Positions 1 through 12,125 of a DNA stretch of 64,000 nt are shown here, one piece after another. Below the pieces are notes generated by a model. It saw only the letters and a program-made list of their open reading frames with translations. It made no database searches and had not been told where the DNA came from. The first letter of the stretch is position 1. Every line of letters starts with the position of its first letter. The stretch comes from Sacculina carcini (lineage: Eukaryota > Arthropoda > Thecostraca > Sacculinidae): the NCBI GenBank assembly GCA_916048095.2, contig OU696570.1:13005020-13069019 (forward strand), in the 5' to 3' direction. The translations under genes were made by a program, and so were the position numbers.

Positions 1-328
1 ATTTATACCTGAATAATCAAATAATATGGCAAATATTTCTGCATATCACATGTGTAGCCACTGTTTTATATTAACACAAACTATTTTGAGCACGATCATA
101 TTTTTGTTAGGTTATATCTTACAATATCATGTTTATCTACTTATAAATTCTTCTTTATTTATAAGTTTTACGATGTTTATAGCGGATATTTTTAGACAAA
201 CATATTTTAGGCATATATTTGTGCGTATGCACGACTATACAATATTAACTTTTCTGTTTCAATATATACGCTGTTTTGAAAAATGGATTTCCAATACCGG
301 ATTATATAATCCCCTGGAAGCTTCAAAG

Positions 329-615
329 CAGGGGTTCTAAACCGGGGTGCGAGCCTGGATCCTAGGGGGTGCGAGGATTCCTGTAATAAATAAAATAATT
401 CAAATATATGCCTTACATTTTTCCTGAAAAACGTAGTTTTGCTGAATCATCTTAAGTGAGTTGTATGAATGATTATTAAATATAAAATTTTTGATATTAC
501 GTCGTTAGTAAATACTCGTATATATTTTCGTATATCTATCAATAATCCAGGGGGTGCAAGAACTTAATGCTGATTTGAAAGCGGTGCTAACACTGAGAAA
601 GGTTGGAAACCACTG
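329..615. mobile_element. hAT-like miniature element, family A
   Basis: Ends CAGGGGTTCTAAACC and GGTTGGAAACCACTG form imperfect terminal inverted repeats. Internal GGTGCGAG motifs near both ends are shared with the copies at 2120, 4991 and 42862. The 8-bp flanks cttcaaag/ctttagag match 6 of 8. No coding capacity. Confidence 0.7.
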
Positions 616-2119
616 CTTTAGAGGAATCTAGAAGACGGTTTCATATCAGGGTAGAAATAGCAGGAAACAACAGTATGAAACAATTGTGCTGATTCCGGTG
701 CACAACAATATGGGGTTTCGCCTTTTGCAGTGTATCAGCGCGTCAAAGCAAATCTCTCATATGGCACTGAACAACATCTCACGACAATTTGCTGCAGATG
801 AAGCCCATTTGAAAAGATTACACGCAATGCTTTGCAGGCCTTGATTACACCTACATGGACGGGGGGCGAGGGGGGGAATTTCATTGTTGCATGAATCGTG
901 CACGTGTACGCGTGCAGTTGTTGACTCGCCACGCAAAACACATGCATATACAATTGCACACATTCGTTTCAAACTGCGTTTCCACATGAACTACGGTGGA
1001 ACATTAGAGATGTCTTCTGCTTGTCACTGCATGTGTGTATGTGTGTCTGCATGTGTGTATGTGTGTCTGTATGTGTGTATGGGTGTGTATGTGCGGGTGT
1101 GCGTGTGTGTGTTCAAAGCGTGAATGAAGTATGAATGGGGCTCCCGTGTGCGCAATTTTTGAATATTTCATTTTGGCACGCACACACAAACACACACACG
1201 CGCCATAGACACACGTATATTTGCACAATAAAACAATAATTCAACTCATGCAACATTGATTTTGCAAGCTATGCACGCCGCATCACAACACTGGCTGTGA
1301 TTGCTTGATTTGCATAATTTCTATAATTTATTTATTGTAGCTGCCATCTTTCTTCTGTGCCTCATATATCTTCATGTCAGCGATTATTAGGCTACCAGAC
1401 GATTGAGTTCGACGCTTAAACGTTTGTCCAGGTGGCGAATGGTTTTGAATTACATTGATCACAAGGTGCGATATCTGAATCTATCTAGTTCGTAGCGCAA
1501 TTTCTGATCAAACACAATAAAAATGAAATTAGACTTCAGATTTTCATTTTTCATTTATTAATTCATACTCTTAATCGGACCGAAATTATATTGTAAGTTC
1601 GTTTTTGTGATAACTATAATAAACATATAGAATATAATGAAAACAATATGTTTTATACTGAACATTATCGAGTTTAGTTAATTGCGCTAGGCGACGCCAA
1701 ACTCCTATCTTCTGTGTTCGTCTTTGATTCTAATACAGCTTGAGTTTGGAAACCGATCATAGACTGACACGACCACACGCTAGACTTCGGCCATGCCATC
1801 AAACCAACGCCGGAATGTGACGGCGCGTGTCCGAACCGCTTCCGTAAACGACCGGAAAGCGAGGGACCAGTTTGATCAAGCGCTCGGCTCGATTATAGCT
1901 GCAAATGTCACACATCGTTCACAGATGACAGTGGTATCATTGGTGGAATCTGTGGCGGCGACACTGGTGGCGCAGTGGTGGCGTTTATGGCGCGCTATTG
2001 CTGCTTATCTAGCCGCCAGCGACCCAAGTCGTATCCGGCCCAATGCTGATAGTTGAACCAAGCGATCCACCATCAGCATTGATCTAACATCAACGCCTTG
2101 AACTAGTGTTAAACTAGAG
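616..2119. other. No gene recognised; TG-rich tract and a GC-rich frame
   Basis: Holds TG-rich low complexity (1025-1115) and CA-rich sequence (1175-1210). A GC-richer open frame at 1793-2056 (87 codons, starts MPSNQRRNVTARVR) has no recognised domain and may be a transposon fragment. Confidence 0.5.
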
Positions 2120-2487
2120 CAGGAGTTCATAACCTTGGGTCTTAGCTCGCACCCCTAGTGGTGCGAGGGGCATCCCTAGGTTTGCACCCTCTAGGGGTGC
2201 AGGTGTGGCTTCTAATGGGCGCAATGATTGCCGTAAAAAATAAATAAATGTGTTTACACATGTTTTGTATTTGACAAGGAGAACACCTTTTCTTTCGAAC
2301 ACCTTCACCTTTTCTGACCTTAGAAACCTAAGCTTTATGAATGAATATTGAATACATAAGTTTTGTTATTACGTCTTTTCTATTTTTACTACTCTATTAT
2401 ATATAGGTATAAAAAATCAAGTGAAGCGCGAAAAATTAATTTTGATTTGAAAAAAGTGTGAGCACTAAAAATGATTAAGAACTACTG
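2120..2487. mobile_element. hAT-like miniature element, family A
   Basis: Starts CAGGAGTTCATAACC and ends ATTAAGAACTACTG; shares the internal GGTGCGAG/GCACCCCTAG block and AT-rich core with other family A copies. Diverged, with no clean target duplication. Confidence 0.6.
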
Positions 2488-2892
2488 AATGAGAAGCACA
2501 CGCTCAACGTCGTCCAGGAAATTAGCTGAACAAGATTGGATCGAGGAAGAGAACTGAAGAAGAACTTTTCAAGCCAATATGTTGTTTTTATTGGATTTCT
2601 TCTATTGTCACTCGTATGCCTGCATACAATATCGAGCTGCACGGGCTATTCTCAAAAGAATCCCGAAATACTGGGTGTCAATTTGATGTGTTGCGATAGT
2701 TCGATCCTGCAGGAAATACAGAACAAATATGGTAACATCACAAGATCATCAAGACCGCATTCGGCGTCTTAGGTCGGTACTTCTACCCACTTATCCGTAT
2801 TTTGTATCTACATAGCGGTTTTCTCGGCCTCCAGCATTGATATTGGTGCATCGTATTTGCCGCCAAATAATCCGTGACCAGGATCAACTACT

Positions 2893-2930
<38 letters not shown>

Positions 2931-4990
2931 TCAAGGACGAGATTGAAGTCTACGTATCTGTATGGTGAGTCTGATGACCCTACTGGTTGTATATGTATCG
3001 GCAGCGATCGGGATATGCGACCGGATTTTGCGAGCGAGATTTTCAAAATATGATAGTGCCGAGAGATTTAACGGCACGAAACGCACGCAAGCCGGTGGAT
3101 ATTGCGCTTCGACTCTTGAGGCAATACTATAGAATACGCACGCCTCAACAGCGCGGGAAATCGAATGGCACATCGCATGGCCAGCTGGGCTAATTCAAGT
3201 CAAGCCTGGCAAATGTAGCGGCTGATTGAAGCTTAGCTGCGCAACGGCAGGCCGACTGAAATGGGCAAGCCAGTGATACGCCGGAAATGAAATACAAAAT
3301 CTAGCCGTCATTCAATCATACGCCGTGCGATTTCAATATATGTCATCAAATAATCTGCAATTGAAGTCGAAAACGAAAAATTTAGTTGTAAAAGTGCTGT
3401 TTCTGTTCTCTTTCTGCTTGTAACAATAAGAACACTTGAAGACATTGATGATTATATGTCTGTCAATGCTATGTTATACAAATGTCTGAAATTCAACCAG
3501 ATGCTGCAATATTGCAAATATACAGGTCTGGATGATTGAGTGTATGCTGAGGGCAAATGATTTATGATATGGAAACATAACAAATGTAGCAAGTCACTTG
3601 GCAAGATTGGAGCGGGTAGAGCTAAATTTCCCACTCCTTAAAAATAAACTAGTTAATATATTTTTCAAAAGAAAATCTGTGGATATTCAAGATAGTGCTC
3701 TGTACGTTAATCCAGATCAGATGTCTTTTTTCGATAAAAACAAGTACTGAATTAGAAATAACAGTGAGTGCGCTAGTGTGGCTGTCCAATGAGTCGTCGA
3801 TGTCGTGTGAATATCAAACAGACAGAGCTGAATATAACGTCGTGTTATTGGTGCATATCAGCAGGCTGGAAGAGATTGGAGTAAATTTACGACGGCTTAA
3901 TTGTAATAAGAGAGTCAATTTGATGATAGTGATGAGGTGAGTTTTTTTCAGAGCGGACGCCATGTGAAAATAACGTAATGAAATGCAATATACCGGAAAG
4001 AAGCAGGTTGTAAATACTAGAAGAAGAGAAAGAGAAATATTTGGCTGACCAGGTGAATATTTTCGTATAAGCGAGGTACAGTAGAATCATCTATCATTGG
4101 TTACTTACTATCAAAATTCCTTTACAAAGCGGTGCAATCAAAACACCCATAACCAATCAATCACAATGACGTTGAGCCAATCAACATTACAAAGTGCGGT
4201 TCTGATTTTGATTTGATTTCGTTTGCTTTCTAAAATTAATATATTTTGCGTATTTATGCCTTTCTGCTATAATTCTTTATTCGTATATTTCTGGTTCACA
4301 CGTGTTATGCACCTAATAAGATCCAATGATAAGAACACAATTTCATGATAATTGTTGCTCGATTATGATAACAGATGATGAACTAATTGACTAAATAATT
4401 TGCCTATAAGCAGTAACTAGTGTAATAATGTATTTTGCGGTGTTTTCTGCTTTGTGTGCGAGAGGATAATTGATGCGGAAATAATCAGAATGGCTTATTA
4501 GAGGCGGTTAATTACAACACACAGCGATTGTGTGTTCTCTTGCGCTCTCTCCTTGCTCGTTATATTAAATCAGATCTCATTCCCTTCGCCACTCTGCCTA
4601 TCTCGCCGAATACGTGCGTATATATATTGTATGTGTGTGTTTTTGCGTAATCTCATGTGGCAAGCAATTTGGCAGCGCACACACATATATGTGTGTGTGT
4701 ACACACGAGGCAGTGGGGTGTCGTTATTACCGCACAGCTGTGACGCTAACTATTGTCTAAGAGTCAGCATGTGACCGGGATGTGTGGGCAAACAGCGTGA
4801 ACTGAGATAGCGCGAGCAAGTGTGTGCACATGCATTATATCCTTGTTCTTATGATGTCATGTGTCGCATTTTCACTTTCACAGCATAAATGTCTGTATGT
4901 CTTTCTATACCAATAAGCGTAGTATGTAGTTTTGCACTTTGAAAGACAGTGTTGTGTTTCTCGAGTAGGCATATTCGCGTGTGTTGAGAT
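2488..4990. other. No gene recognised
   Basis: AT-rich sequence with one AC microsatellite; a GC-richer patch near 3000-3250 has only short frames. Confidence 0.6.
2897..2926. repeat. AC microsatellite, 30 bp
   Basis: Uninterrupted AC repeats. Confidence 0.9.
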
Positions 4991-5299
4991 CAGGCCTTCT
5001 TAACCTGGCGTACTGGCACCCCTAGGAGGTGCCAAATTGGTTCATAATGGGTGCGAGGATTCCTCTGAAAAATAAAGAAAATATATGTTCTACTTGTGTC
5101 TTACATTTTTCTGGAAAAACCAGTTTTGCTTAATTCTTTTGAAGGAACACCAAACTGTCTGAATGAATATTGAATAAATATGTTTTGTGAATACGTCGTT
5201 TGTATTCATATTTCTTATATAGCTTATTATCCAGGAGGTGCGAAAACTGACTGCTGACTTAGAAAAGGTAAAATTACCTGATAAGGTTAAGAACCGCAG
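4991..5299. mobile_element. hAT-like miniature element, family A
   Basis: Starts CAGGCCTTCTTAACC and ends GGTTAAGAACCGCAG. The core shares with the copy at 329 the segment around TTACATTTTTC and the subterminal CCAGG-GGTGCGA-AACTGA. No open frame. Confidence 0.7.
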
Positions 5300-6026
5300 G
5301 TTTAGGTAATGTACCCATCACGAGGTAATGGACCTAGCGCTTACATCCTGGACTAAGTGTTGGCACATGTGTTGTGTACAAATGGTAACTTGTAGGGACT
5401 GGCTTAACAGTTTGTAAGAGATTGGCGAGACGCGAAATACCTACGCTAAAATCTGCAGCTGTGTCCTCAAATATCAAATACCTCTCTAGGACAATGCAAA
5501 AAAACTAATTAAATCAATGAGTTTCCCTAAAAGTAGATAATGTCTTAGTTAATCGCGCTCACAAAACGAAAACATTTCTAATGAGCGAACAACGAGGAAC
5601 CAAGATGAAACCAGCTGTGGCGATTACAAACGACTAAATTTCCATAGCAAGCATTCATTTGCTCGCGACAAAATCAATGCAATATATACGTGAAACACGC
5701 CACAGCGGGCAGTTGTCATAAGACCACCTGAGTCGATCGTTCAGAGCGGTTTAACTCCGTATCTGAGACCAATGACATCTACTCTATGCTTGCGCATGGC
5801 TTCATGCATTCTGAAAGCTGTTCGTCTGTCAGATCACGTCCAGTGTCGAGATGATGGTGATCAAATGTCCTTGATGGTACAGGCCTAAGTGCCTTAGTGT
5901 GCGTCACAGTACGTATGTATGTGCCGTGAGAGTGTGTTTGTGTGTGTGTGTGTTTCTGTGCGTTTGTGTGTGTGTTTGTTTGCAGAGTAATTACGATTGT
6001 CGAATAACAGCGTTCGTAAACAACTG

Positions 6027-6370
<344 letters not shown>

Positions 6371-6827
6371 GCGCAGACACTCCAGCACATACAAATATAA
6401 ACAGACCAAATATTCTCTACACACAATGTTTAATCTTCTACAGAGAGAATTTACATGCACAAAGACTACACCGATATTGTCAGTCTATTGCTAACATTTT
6501 CACCACCAAAGGATTGAAAAAGCGAACACTTCTGAAATGCCGTACAACAGGCATACATGGTCGATAAGTTGTGCATTGGGAAATGAAAGCTTGTATACTT
6601 AGTCAATATTATTATTTGACCATAATTGGCCAAACATGGTTGAACGACTCATCTCATTGAATATACCGGGGACTTCAATCAACAGAAACCATCAAAGCTG
6701 AACTCAGATCACACAGGCAATTAAGGTGTTGAGCTCATTGTTGCCGCTTATTCACCGAGTAGGCAAACATACGACATTGCCGCGGTGTACGGTAATTGCA
6801 AGATCACCACTAGTTGATGCCTTTGGG

Positions 6828-7107
6828 CAGTGGCGGGGCCAGGTTTTTTCCGATGGGGGGCTGAGGGGGGCCAAGGGAAAAGTCGTGGAGGCTTGTCGAA
6901 ACACGAAGAGCCACACTCGAAAGCTGACTAAATACTATTATAATGAGGGACTGGGGCACACTGATTCAGTCCTCGAACTTCTACCAAAATTGAAGGGTTT
7001 CATTCACAGTGGTGATAAATTTGTATACCCATTATTTTGATTTCTTGGGGGGCTTGGCATATTTTTGAGGGACTGCAGCCCCCAAGCCCCTCTTAGCGCC
7101 GCTTCTG
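6828..7107. mobile_element. hAT-like miniature element, family B (CAGTGGCGG ends)
   Basis: Starts CAGTGGCGGGGCCAGG and ends TTAGCGCCGCTTCTG, with G-rich and C-rich blocks (ggggggctgag, cccccaagcccc) just inside the ends. Flanks cctttggg and cctttgag match 7 of 8. Related copies at 44336, 47998, 49423 and 52029. Confidence 0.75.
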
Positions 7108-7207
7108 CCTTTGAGGGCTGCGATGATTTTGGATTAGCTTGAACAATCACAATCGTAACACGTATATTCGCGCGTCGAAAGCCACATTTTACTGTCTATA
7201 TGTCACC

Positions 7208-7234
7208 ATATATATATATATATATATATATATA
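7208..7234. repeat. TA microsatellite
   Basis: About 13 TA units. Confidence 0.9.
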
Positions 7235-7886
7235 AATTATTCAAATTATTCTCGATATGTAAAGTTATACTATTCACATTGCTATACGCCGAAAATGAAC
7301 GATATATTACCCCCAGCTTTGGCTTAAAAGCTTCATTATATAATTTTTATTACATATAATATATATATATATTTATATATACTTGATACATTTGCTATAT
7401 TTCATCTATATATTCCTATGACACCCTTAATCGTTCAATGACAGGAATGGCTGGGACTCATACGTCTTTCGTAAGATATATGAATCTTAGTCTGTTATAT
7501 TTAATGGCGACATATACAGCGAAATAACGAACTGTCCGCAATATTCACCTGTAAGATGTTTAAGTGTCCGCGAATCGCCGTGTTTATATAAACGAAATAA
7601 ATTGAAAAATCAGCACCGACAGATGAAGCTGGATTTGGGATGGAAATTTTCAGGGCGACTTGTTTGACAGCGTGAAACAGAGGGTTATAACAGTGAATTT
7701 GGAAATAATTAAATGACCTTGTTTCGTAAATGATTTAATTGATACCATTTATATACACAATATTAACTCAATATTGAATATATACTCATAAATTTGTATC
7801 ATTAAATTATTATTTAAAATGAATTCAATCATATTTGATGCTGAAATTAATTTTTTTTGGTAATATTTTGTGTGTTCGCTGCAAAT

Positions 7887-8058
7887 TAAATTTATTTTAC
7901 AATACGATTTCGTTATGGAGCTGGTATGACATTTTACAACATGACATAATCAACTGTAAGGTGTTTGCGGAAAACGAGAGCTTAAAAGTTAAAGTTCAGA
8001 AGCGTCTCTTGTCTAACACGCTTGCCAAATAATTCAAATACCGCCGCACAAAATTATG
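7887..8058 (+). repeat. Left arm of 172-bp inverted repeat
   Basis: Reverse complement of 8803-8974 with only a few mismatches. This arm lies outside the transposon, about 310 bp left of its end. Beyond that it has no recognisable content; its ends are not repeats of known elements. Confidence 0.9.
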
Positions 8059-8536
8059 CAAACGATATTACTTTGATCGATAGAGATTTGCATAAATTTC
8101 ATAAGCGCGAAACGTACATATCAATCTTGATTGTTCAACGCTGTATCACACATATGCCTGGATGTGTGTTATCATCGCATACATCATCGATTCTTAACCA
8201 TCGATTTCTGTGTGTTGGCAGTATTTTGATATCAGCAGTCTGATCTGGCACCCCTGGATTATCGAGTTTTTTGCGAATTTATCCCTTCATTAGGAAATTA
8301 TATTAAGATATATCTCCTGGCACGCTGTTTAAGAGGATTAAGCACAACAAAATCCAGGAACAAATACAGGGTGTTTCAGAAAAAATGCCAGGATTTGTTT
8401 CCATCACAAAATTTTCAATTTTTGCTACTCTAATGTTTCCTTTGAAGATGTTGTTTAAAACTTGGTGGCAATTAACCCTGATGTGTTTTTTTCTTGTTTC
8501 AGAGAAAAATGTATATAGTATGGAGCAGAAAAAATA

Positions 8537-9220
8537 GTGCAACTTTGGTATGAGACCAAATCTTACGTGGAGGTTCGCCGCAGGTTTGTGAAGAAATTTG
8601 TGCTTCACCGAGGCAGGAACACCCCAGATGACAAGTCAATTAGGAAGATTGTCAAGCACTTTGAGAAGGAGCAAACTAATCACCCTTGCAATAAAGGAAG
8701 AAGTGGTGCAAAGCTTAGCATCACAGCACAGAAACGTCAAAAAATTCAGCAGTCAGTTGAGAACAGTCCAAGGAATATATTTATTTTACAGATTACAAAA
8801 AACATAATTTTGTGCGGCGGTATTTGAATTATTTGTCAAGCGTGTTAGACAAGATACGCTTCTGAACTTTAACTTTTAAGCTCTCGATTTTCGCAAACAC
8901 CTTACAGTTGATTATGTCATGTTGTCATATGTCATACCAGCTCCATAACAAAATCGTATTGTAAAATAAATTTACTTCGGATCACATCGGATCCGTGCTC
9001 AAGAGCTGAGTCTTACACCATCCACTCTATGGCAAACAATGAGGAAAGATCTACAGCTCTTTCCTTACAGGATCTCAACTCATCATGTTTTGAAGCCCGA
9101 GGACATGGTCAAGCGCGTTAAGATGTGTCAAAGGCTTAATGACAAGCTGGAGCGCACCCCAGGCTGGTTAAACAACATTTGGCTTAGTGACGAAGCACAC
9201 TTTCACCTCTAGTCTATGCC
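8537..9220 (+). pseudogene. Tc1/mariner-like transposase remnant
   Basis: The N-terminal part (8537-about 8790) encodes a helix-turn-helix region with EVRRRFVKKFVLHRGRNTP and SIRKIVKHFEKEQTN, typical of transposases with the DUF4817-type DNA-binding domain. After an inserted segment the frame resumes at about 8985 with STLWQTMRKDLQLFPYRIST, then PGWLNNIWLSDEAHFHL, where SDEAHF holds the first catalytic aspartate of the DDE/D triad. The C-terminal catalytic residues are not recognisable. Split, frameshifted and truncated. Confidence 0.7.
8803..8974 (-). repeat. Right arm of 172-bp inverted repeat, inside the transposase remnant
   Basis: Inverted copy of 7887-8058, same length, about 97 percent identical by eye. 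It interrupts the transposase between the helix-turn-helix and catalytic regions. The arms are separated by 744 bp. Confidence 0.9.
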
Positions 9221-9508
9221 AACAAACCATCAACACTCACTGAATTAAAGCAAAATGTGGAGGCAAACACAACCTGTGTGACCCAAGAGACATGCCAGAA
9301 AGTTAGTGAGAATTTCTGTCTACGCCTTACAGCATGCTTCAACCGACGCGGCACTCATATAGAAAACCTGAGCTTCAAGAAGTTCACTTAGACAAAGGAT
9401 AAATTGCCATCAAGGTTGCTTTCAATAGCAATACTGTTTGTTCTTTTGTTATTATTAGTTTATGAAAAAACGGAGATCAAAATCCTGGCATTTTTTTGAA
9501 ACACCCTG

Positions 9509-10067
9509 CATAATCAAAGATATATTTTAGGATGATTTCCACAGAATTCATCGCAGCCTTTAGGAAGCAAGCTCACGCCCCTGTAATACAGAGACCCTGG
9601 CATACATGCTGGCAATACTGACAGTATCCATCTTGCTATGCCAAGTCACACGAACAATTAGTACAATTGATTACACAGCCATAGACAACTACAGTACGCT
9701 TGCGAGCACAAACAAATGTGTTCATATAGTGACGAACATATTTCTAGCTGCTGTTTATTCGACAAGCATAGACAGATGTATATATCAAATTAGCAATCAC
9801 ACATATACACGCATTTGTTAGCGAGTGATTACGTTGGCACAATACGATATATCACCCAGCACACAATTGATTGACATAGCCGCTCTAGAATAGGGAGCAA
9901 TTATGGAGGCATGTGTGTGTTTCATGCACCACATATTGGTAGCAATCGCGACCGCGTGTGTGTGTGTGTGTATGAGTGAGGGCATTCTGGTGACCGATAT
10001 AGAACATCGGCTGTACGAGACAATACCAGCGGATTGTGGTTGAAAACAACGTTTGCAGAATATCGTG
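9509..10067. other. No gene recognised
   Basis: AT-rich flank between the mariner-like remnant and the LTR element, with one short TG run near 9955-9970. Confidence 0.6.
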
Positions 10068-10071
10068 AGCG

Positions 10072-11068
10072 TGTGGCGTGTCATGCCATATAAATGTATA
10101 TATAAATGTATATATAAATGTGTGTATATTTAAATGTGTATGCGTGCGCGTATGCGTTTATATGTATGTGCCGCACGTGTTTGTATGTTTGTGTGGCATG
10201 CCTTCCAGAATGTTCGGTGTAGGTTAGGTGACGTGTGTCTACGTACAACCAGCAAACACGCTTGTTGCATGTGTATACGTGTGCGTATGTGTCTCTATGT
10301 ATGTGCCGCATGTGTCTGTATGTTTGTGTGGCATGCGTTCTAGAATATTCCATGTAGGTTAGGTGACGTGTGTGTGCGTGTTAGCTTGCGAAAATAGTTC
10401 AGCCAATCACAGTAGCCTACGTGCTGGCGTGATCACATAGCTACCAATCGGGTGGTTACATTTGTCTTTTACTATTGCCTGGCCAATTGTGTTCCAATGT
10501 TCATACGCGGTCCGGTCGATGCACACGCACGGCCAAGTATATTTAAGTCCCGTCGCCTCGGTGCGCGGGCAGTTGGACTGGGACTTTGGCAATAGCTTGA
10601 CTGACAGGGCTACTCTCTGTGTCTCGCTCGCCTTGTGTCAGTTCGACCCGAGCATCGTCCGACACATTGTGTTGGACAACGTGCTCGTTGCGATTGCCGC
10701 GCATTGGCCTAGGATATTACCTGTATTACTTGTAACGGTGCAGTAGCTGTTTCAGTGGAGGACTCGCTACACCACTGTTACGGAATTCTGTGCCGCGGCC
10801 TTCGTGCCGAGGTTTTGCTGGTCTCCGGCCTTTGATATTTATTGCGCGATTATTACCTGTATTATTTGTAACGGTGCAGTAGCTGTTTCAGTGGAGGACT
10901 CGCTACACCACTGTTACGGAATTCTGTGCCGCGGCCTTCGTGCCGAGGTTTTGCTGGTCTCCGGCCTTGTGATATTCTATGTACTATTGTTACTGTGTAT
11001 TTATAATATATCTGCTGTGCTACACCGCTCTTTGTTATGTGCGCGCTCTGAACGAGCTTCGCGTAACA
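10072..11068 (+). repeat. 5' LTR (997 bp)
   Basis: Starts TGTGGCGTGTC and ends CGCGTAACA; matches 16956-17952 along its whole length. It carries two internal two-copy tandem duplications: one with period about 135 bp (from about 10134 to 10388) and another with period 136 bp (10716-10851 and 10852-about 10968). A TATA-like GTATATTTAAG lies at 10537-10547 and is the likely promoter. Small open frames inside it are incidental. Confidence 0.95.
10537..10547 (+). promoter_or_regulatory. Putative LTR TATA box
   Basis: GTATATTTAAG sits mid-LTR, about 530 bp upstream of the LTR end, where a U3 core promoter is expected. The transcription start is not determined; a start about 25-35 bp downstream near 10570 is inference. 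Confidence 0.45.
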
Positions 11069-11070
11069 AG

Positions 11071-11081
11071 TGGTGACCCCG
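11071..11081 (+). promoter_or_regulatory. Primer binding site, tRNA-Trp
   Basis: TGGTGACCCCG starts two bases after the 5' LTR. It is the exact complement of the last 11 bases of mature eukaryotic tRNA-Trp (CGGGGTCA plus CCA). The two-base gap (AG) is the usual retrotransposon spacing. Confidence 0.85.
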
Positions 11082-11273
11082 TATTTTATCAGTATTGTAC
11101 TCGTATTATATAAGTACTGTATTATTATAGAGTCGTGTAGTTTTCAGTAGCGTTACGTACCGTTGATTAGCTCTCGTTCGTAGTTTGTAGCTAGTTCGCG
11201 GTTTGTAGCTAGTTCGCAGTTGTGGCTCATTCGCTTGCAGTTATTGCCGCTTACTCTCGCATACTAACCCAGC

Positions 11274-12125
11274 ATGGACGGTGAAGTGAAATCAGACGCG
11301 GTGTCTGTTCCTGCCGTCATGGGTCCACCACCCCCATTCGTGGAAAACGACCCAAGTGTGTGGATAATTCAGCTGGATTTATATTTTGCCAGAGCAAATA
11401 TTAGGCAAGAAACTCTTCGTTTCCAAACAGCCGCATCGCTTCTGCCGCCGCATCATGTCCGTGAGTTTATAGATCTCATTCGTAAACCACCTGCAGACGC
11501 CTATACGCAGTTGTGCAACGCTCTACAGTCGCGACTGGGCGCGACGAATGAGCAGAAATTGCGTACGGTGCTGGAACAGCAGGAATTAGGCGACCGGCGG
11601 CCCAGTCAGTTTCTCCGTCACTTGCATGACCTGACAGCGCCGTATATTTCTGACAGCGAATCGCCACTGGTACGGCAAATATTTTTGAAGGCGATGCCAG
11701 ATGCTGTCGCTCCATTCCTGCAATTTTTGCCACCGGAGACGCCGCTAGAAACCCTGGCTGGCACAGCGGATCGAGTGTTGACTGCACTGCCGAGTGCTAG
11801 CCTTGCAATTAACGCAGTGAGTCCACCTGAGCACGGCTGCAATTGCGCTAAAGATCTGGCTGAAATGCGACAGTGTTTGAACCAGCTGCAGCGCCAAGTC
11901 AGCAAGCTCGCAGTGCGGCGGACTGCCTCGCCAGCCTCGCAACAGGTGCCGTCTCGCGTAACGAGGCACAAATCTCCGCGACCGGTAAAGTCTCGGTCAC
12001 ACTCTGTGGCAAAAGACGAGGAATCCACCACAGATGGTGAGAGGACCAACCTTTGTTGGTATCATTACAATTTCGGCGAGAAAGCGCGCTCGTGCGAAAA
12101 ACATTGCAGGCATTATTTAAACTGA
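11274..12125 (+). CDS. gag: Gag polyprotein with CHCC box
   Basis: 283-residue Gag of the LTR element, forming the particle that packages element RNA. Residues about 20-165 form the Gag fold common to this group of metazoan Gypsy elements ([20 protein letters not shown], then [33 protein letters not shown]). Residues about 205-255 are basic and Ser/Arg-rich. At the C terminus C261-x2-H264-x9-C274-x3-C278 forms a CHCC zinc box in place of the usual CCHC knuckle. The ATG at 11274 is the first in frame after the leader. The stop TGA (12123-12125) directly follows a slippery heptamer, so a fraction of ribosomes should enter pol in the -1 frame. Confidence 0.92.
   Translation: MDGEVKSDAVSVPAVMGPPPPFVENDPSVWIIQLDLYFARANIRQETLRFQTAASLLPPHHVREFIDLIRKPPADAYTQLCNALQSRLGATNEQKLRTVLEQQELGDRRPSQFLRHLHDLTAPYISDSESPLVRQIFLKAMPDAVAPFLQFLPPETPLETLAGTADRVLTALPSASLAINAVSPPEHGCNCAKDLAEMRQCLNQLQRQVSKLAVRRTASPASQQVPSRVTRHKSPRPVKSRSHSVAKDEESTTDGERTNLCWYHYNFGEKARSCEKHCRHYLN

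Larger units (their letters stand above)
8367..9508 (+). mobile_element. Decayed Tc1/mariner-like DNA transposon
   Basis: Terminal inverted repeats of about 28 bp: CAGGGTGTTTCAG at 8367 with a matching inverted end finishing TTGAAACACCCTG at 9508, both continuing into ATGCCAGGATT. A TA dinucleotide precedes the left end; the right flank reads CA, probably a mutated TA. Inside are N-terminal and central pieces of a transposase in the plus direction, separated by a foreign inverted segment at 8803-8974. The element is inactive. Confidence 0.8.

Noticed and set aside
1004..1228. Cys/Val or His/Thr-rich frames
   Set aside because: They are read from TG/CA-rich low-complexity DNA.
10462..11076. 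Open frames in the LTRs (repeated at 17346-18077 and on the minus strand)
   Set aside because: They lie wholly within LTR sequence, differ between strands and match no protein; they recur only because the LTR recurs.
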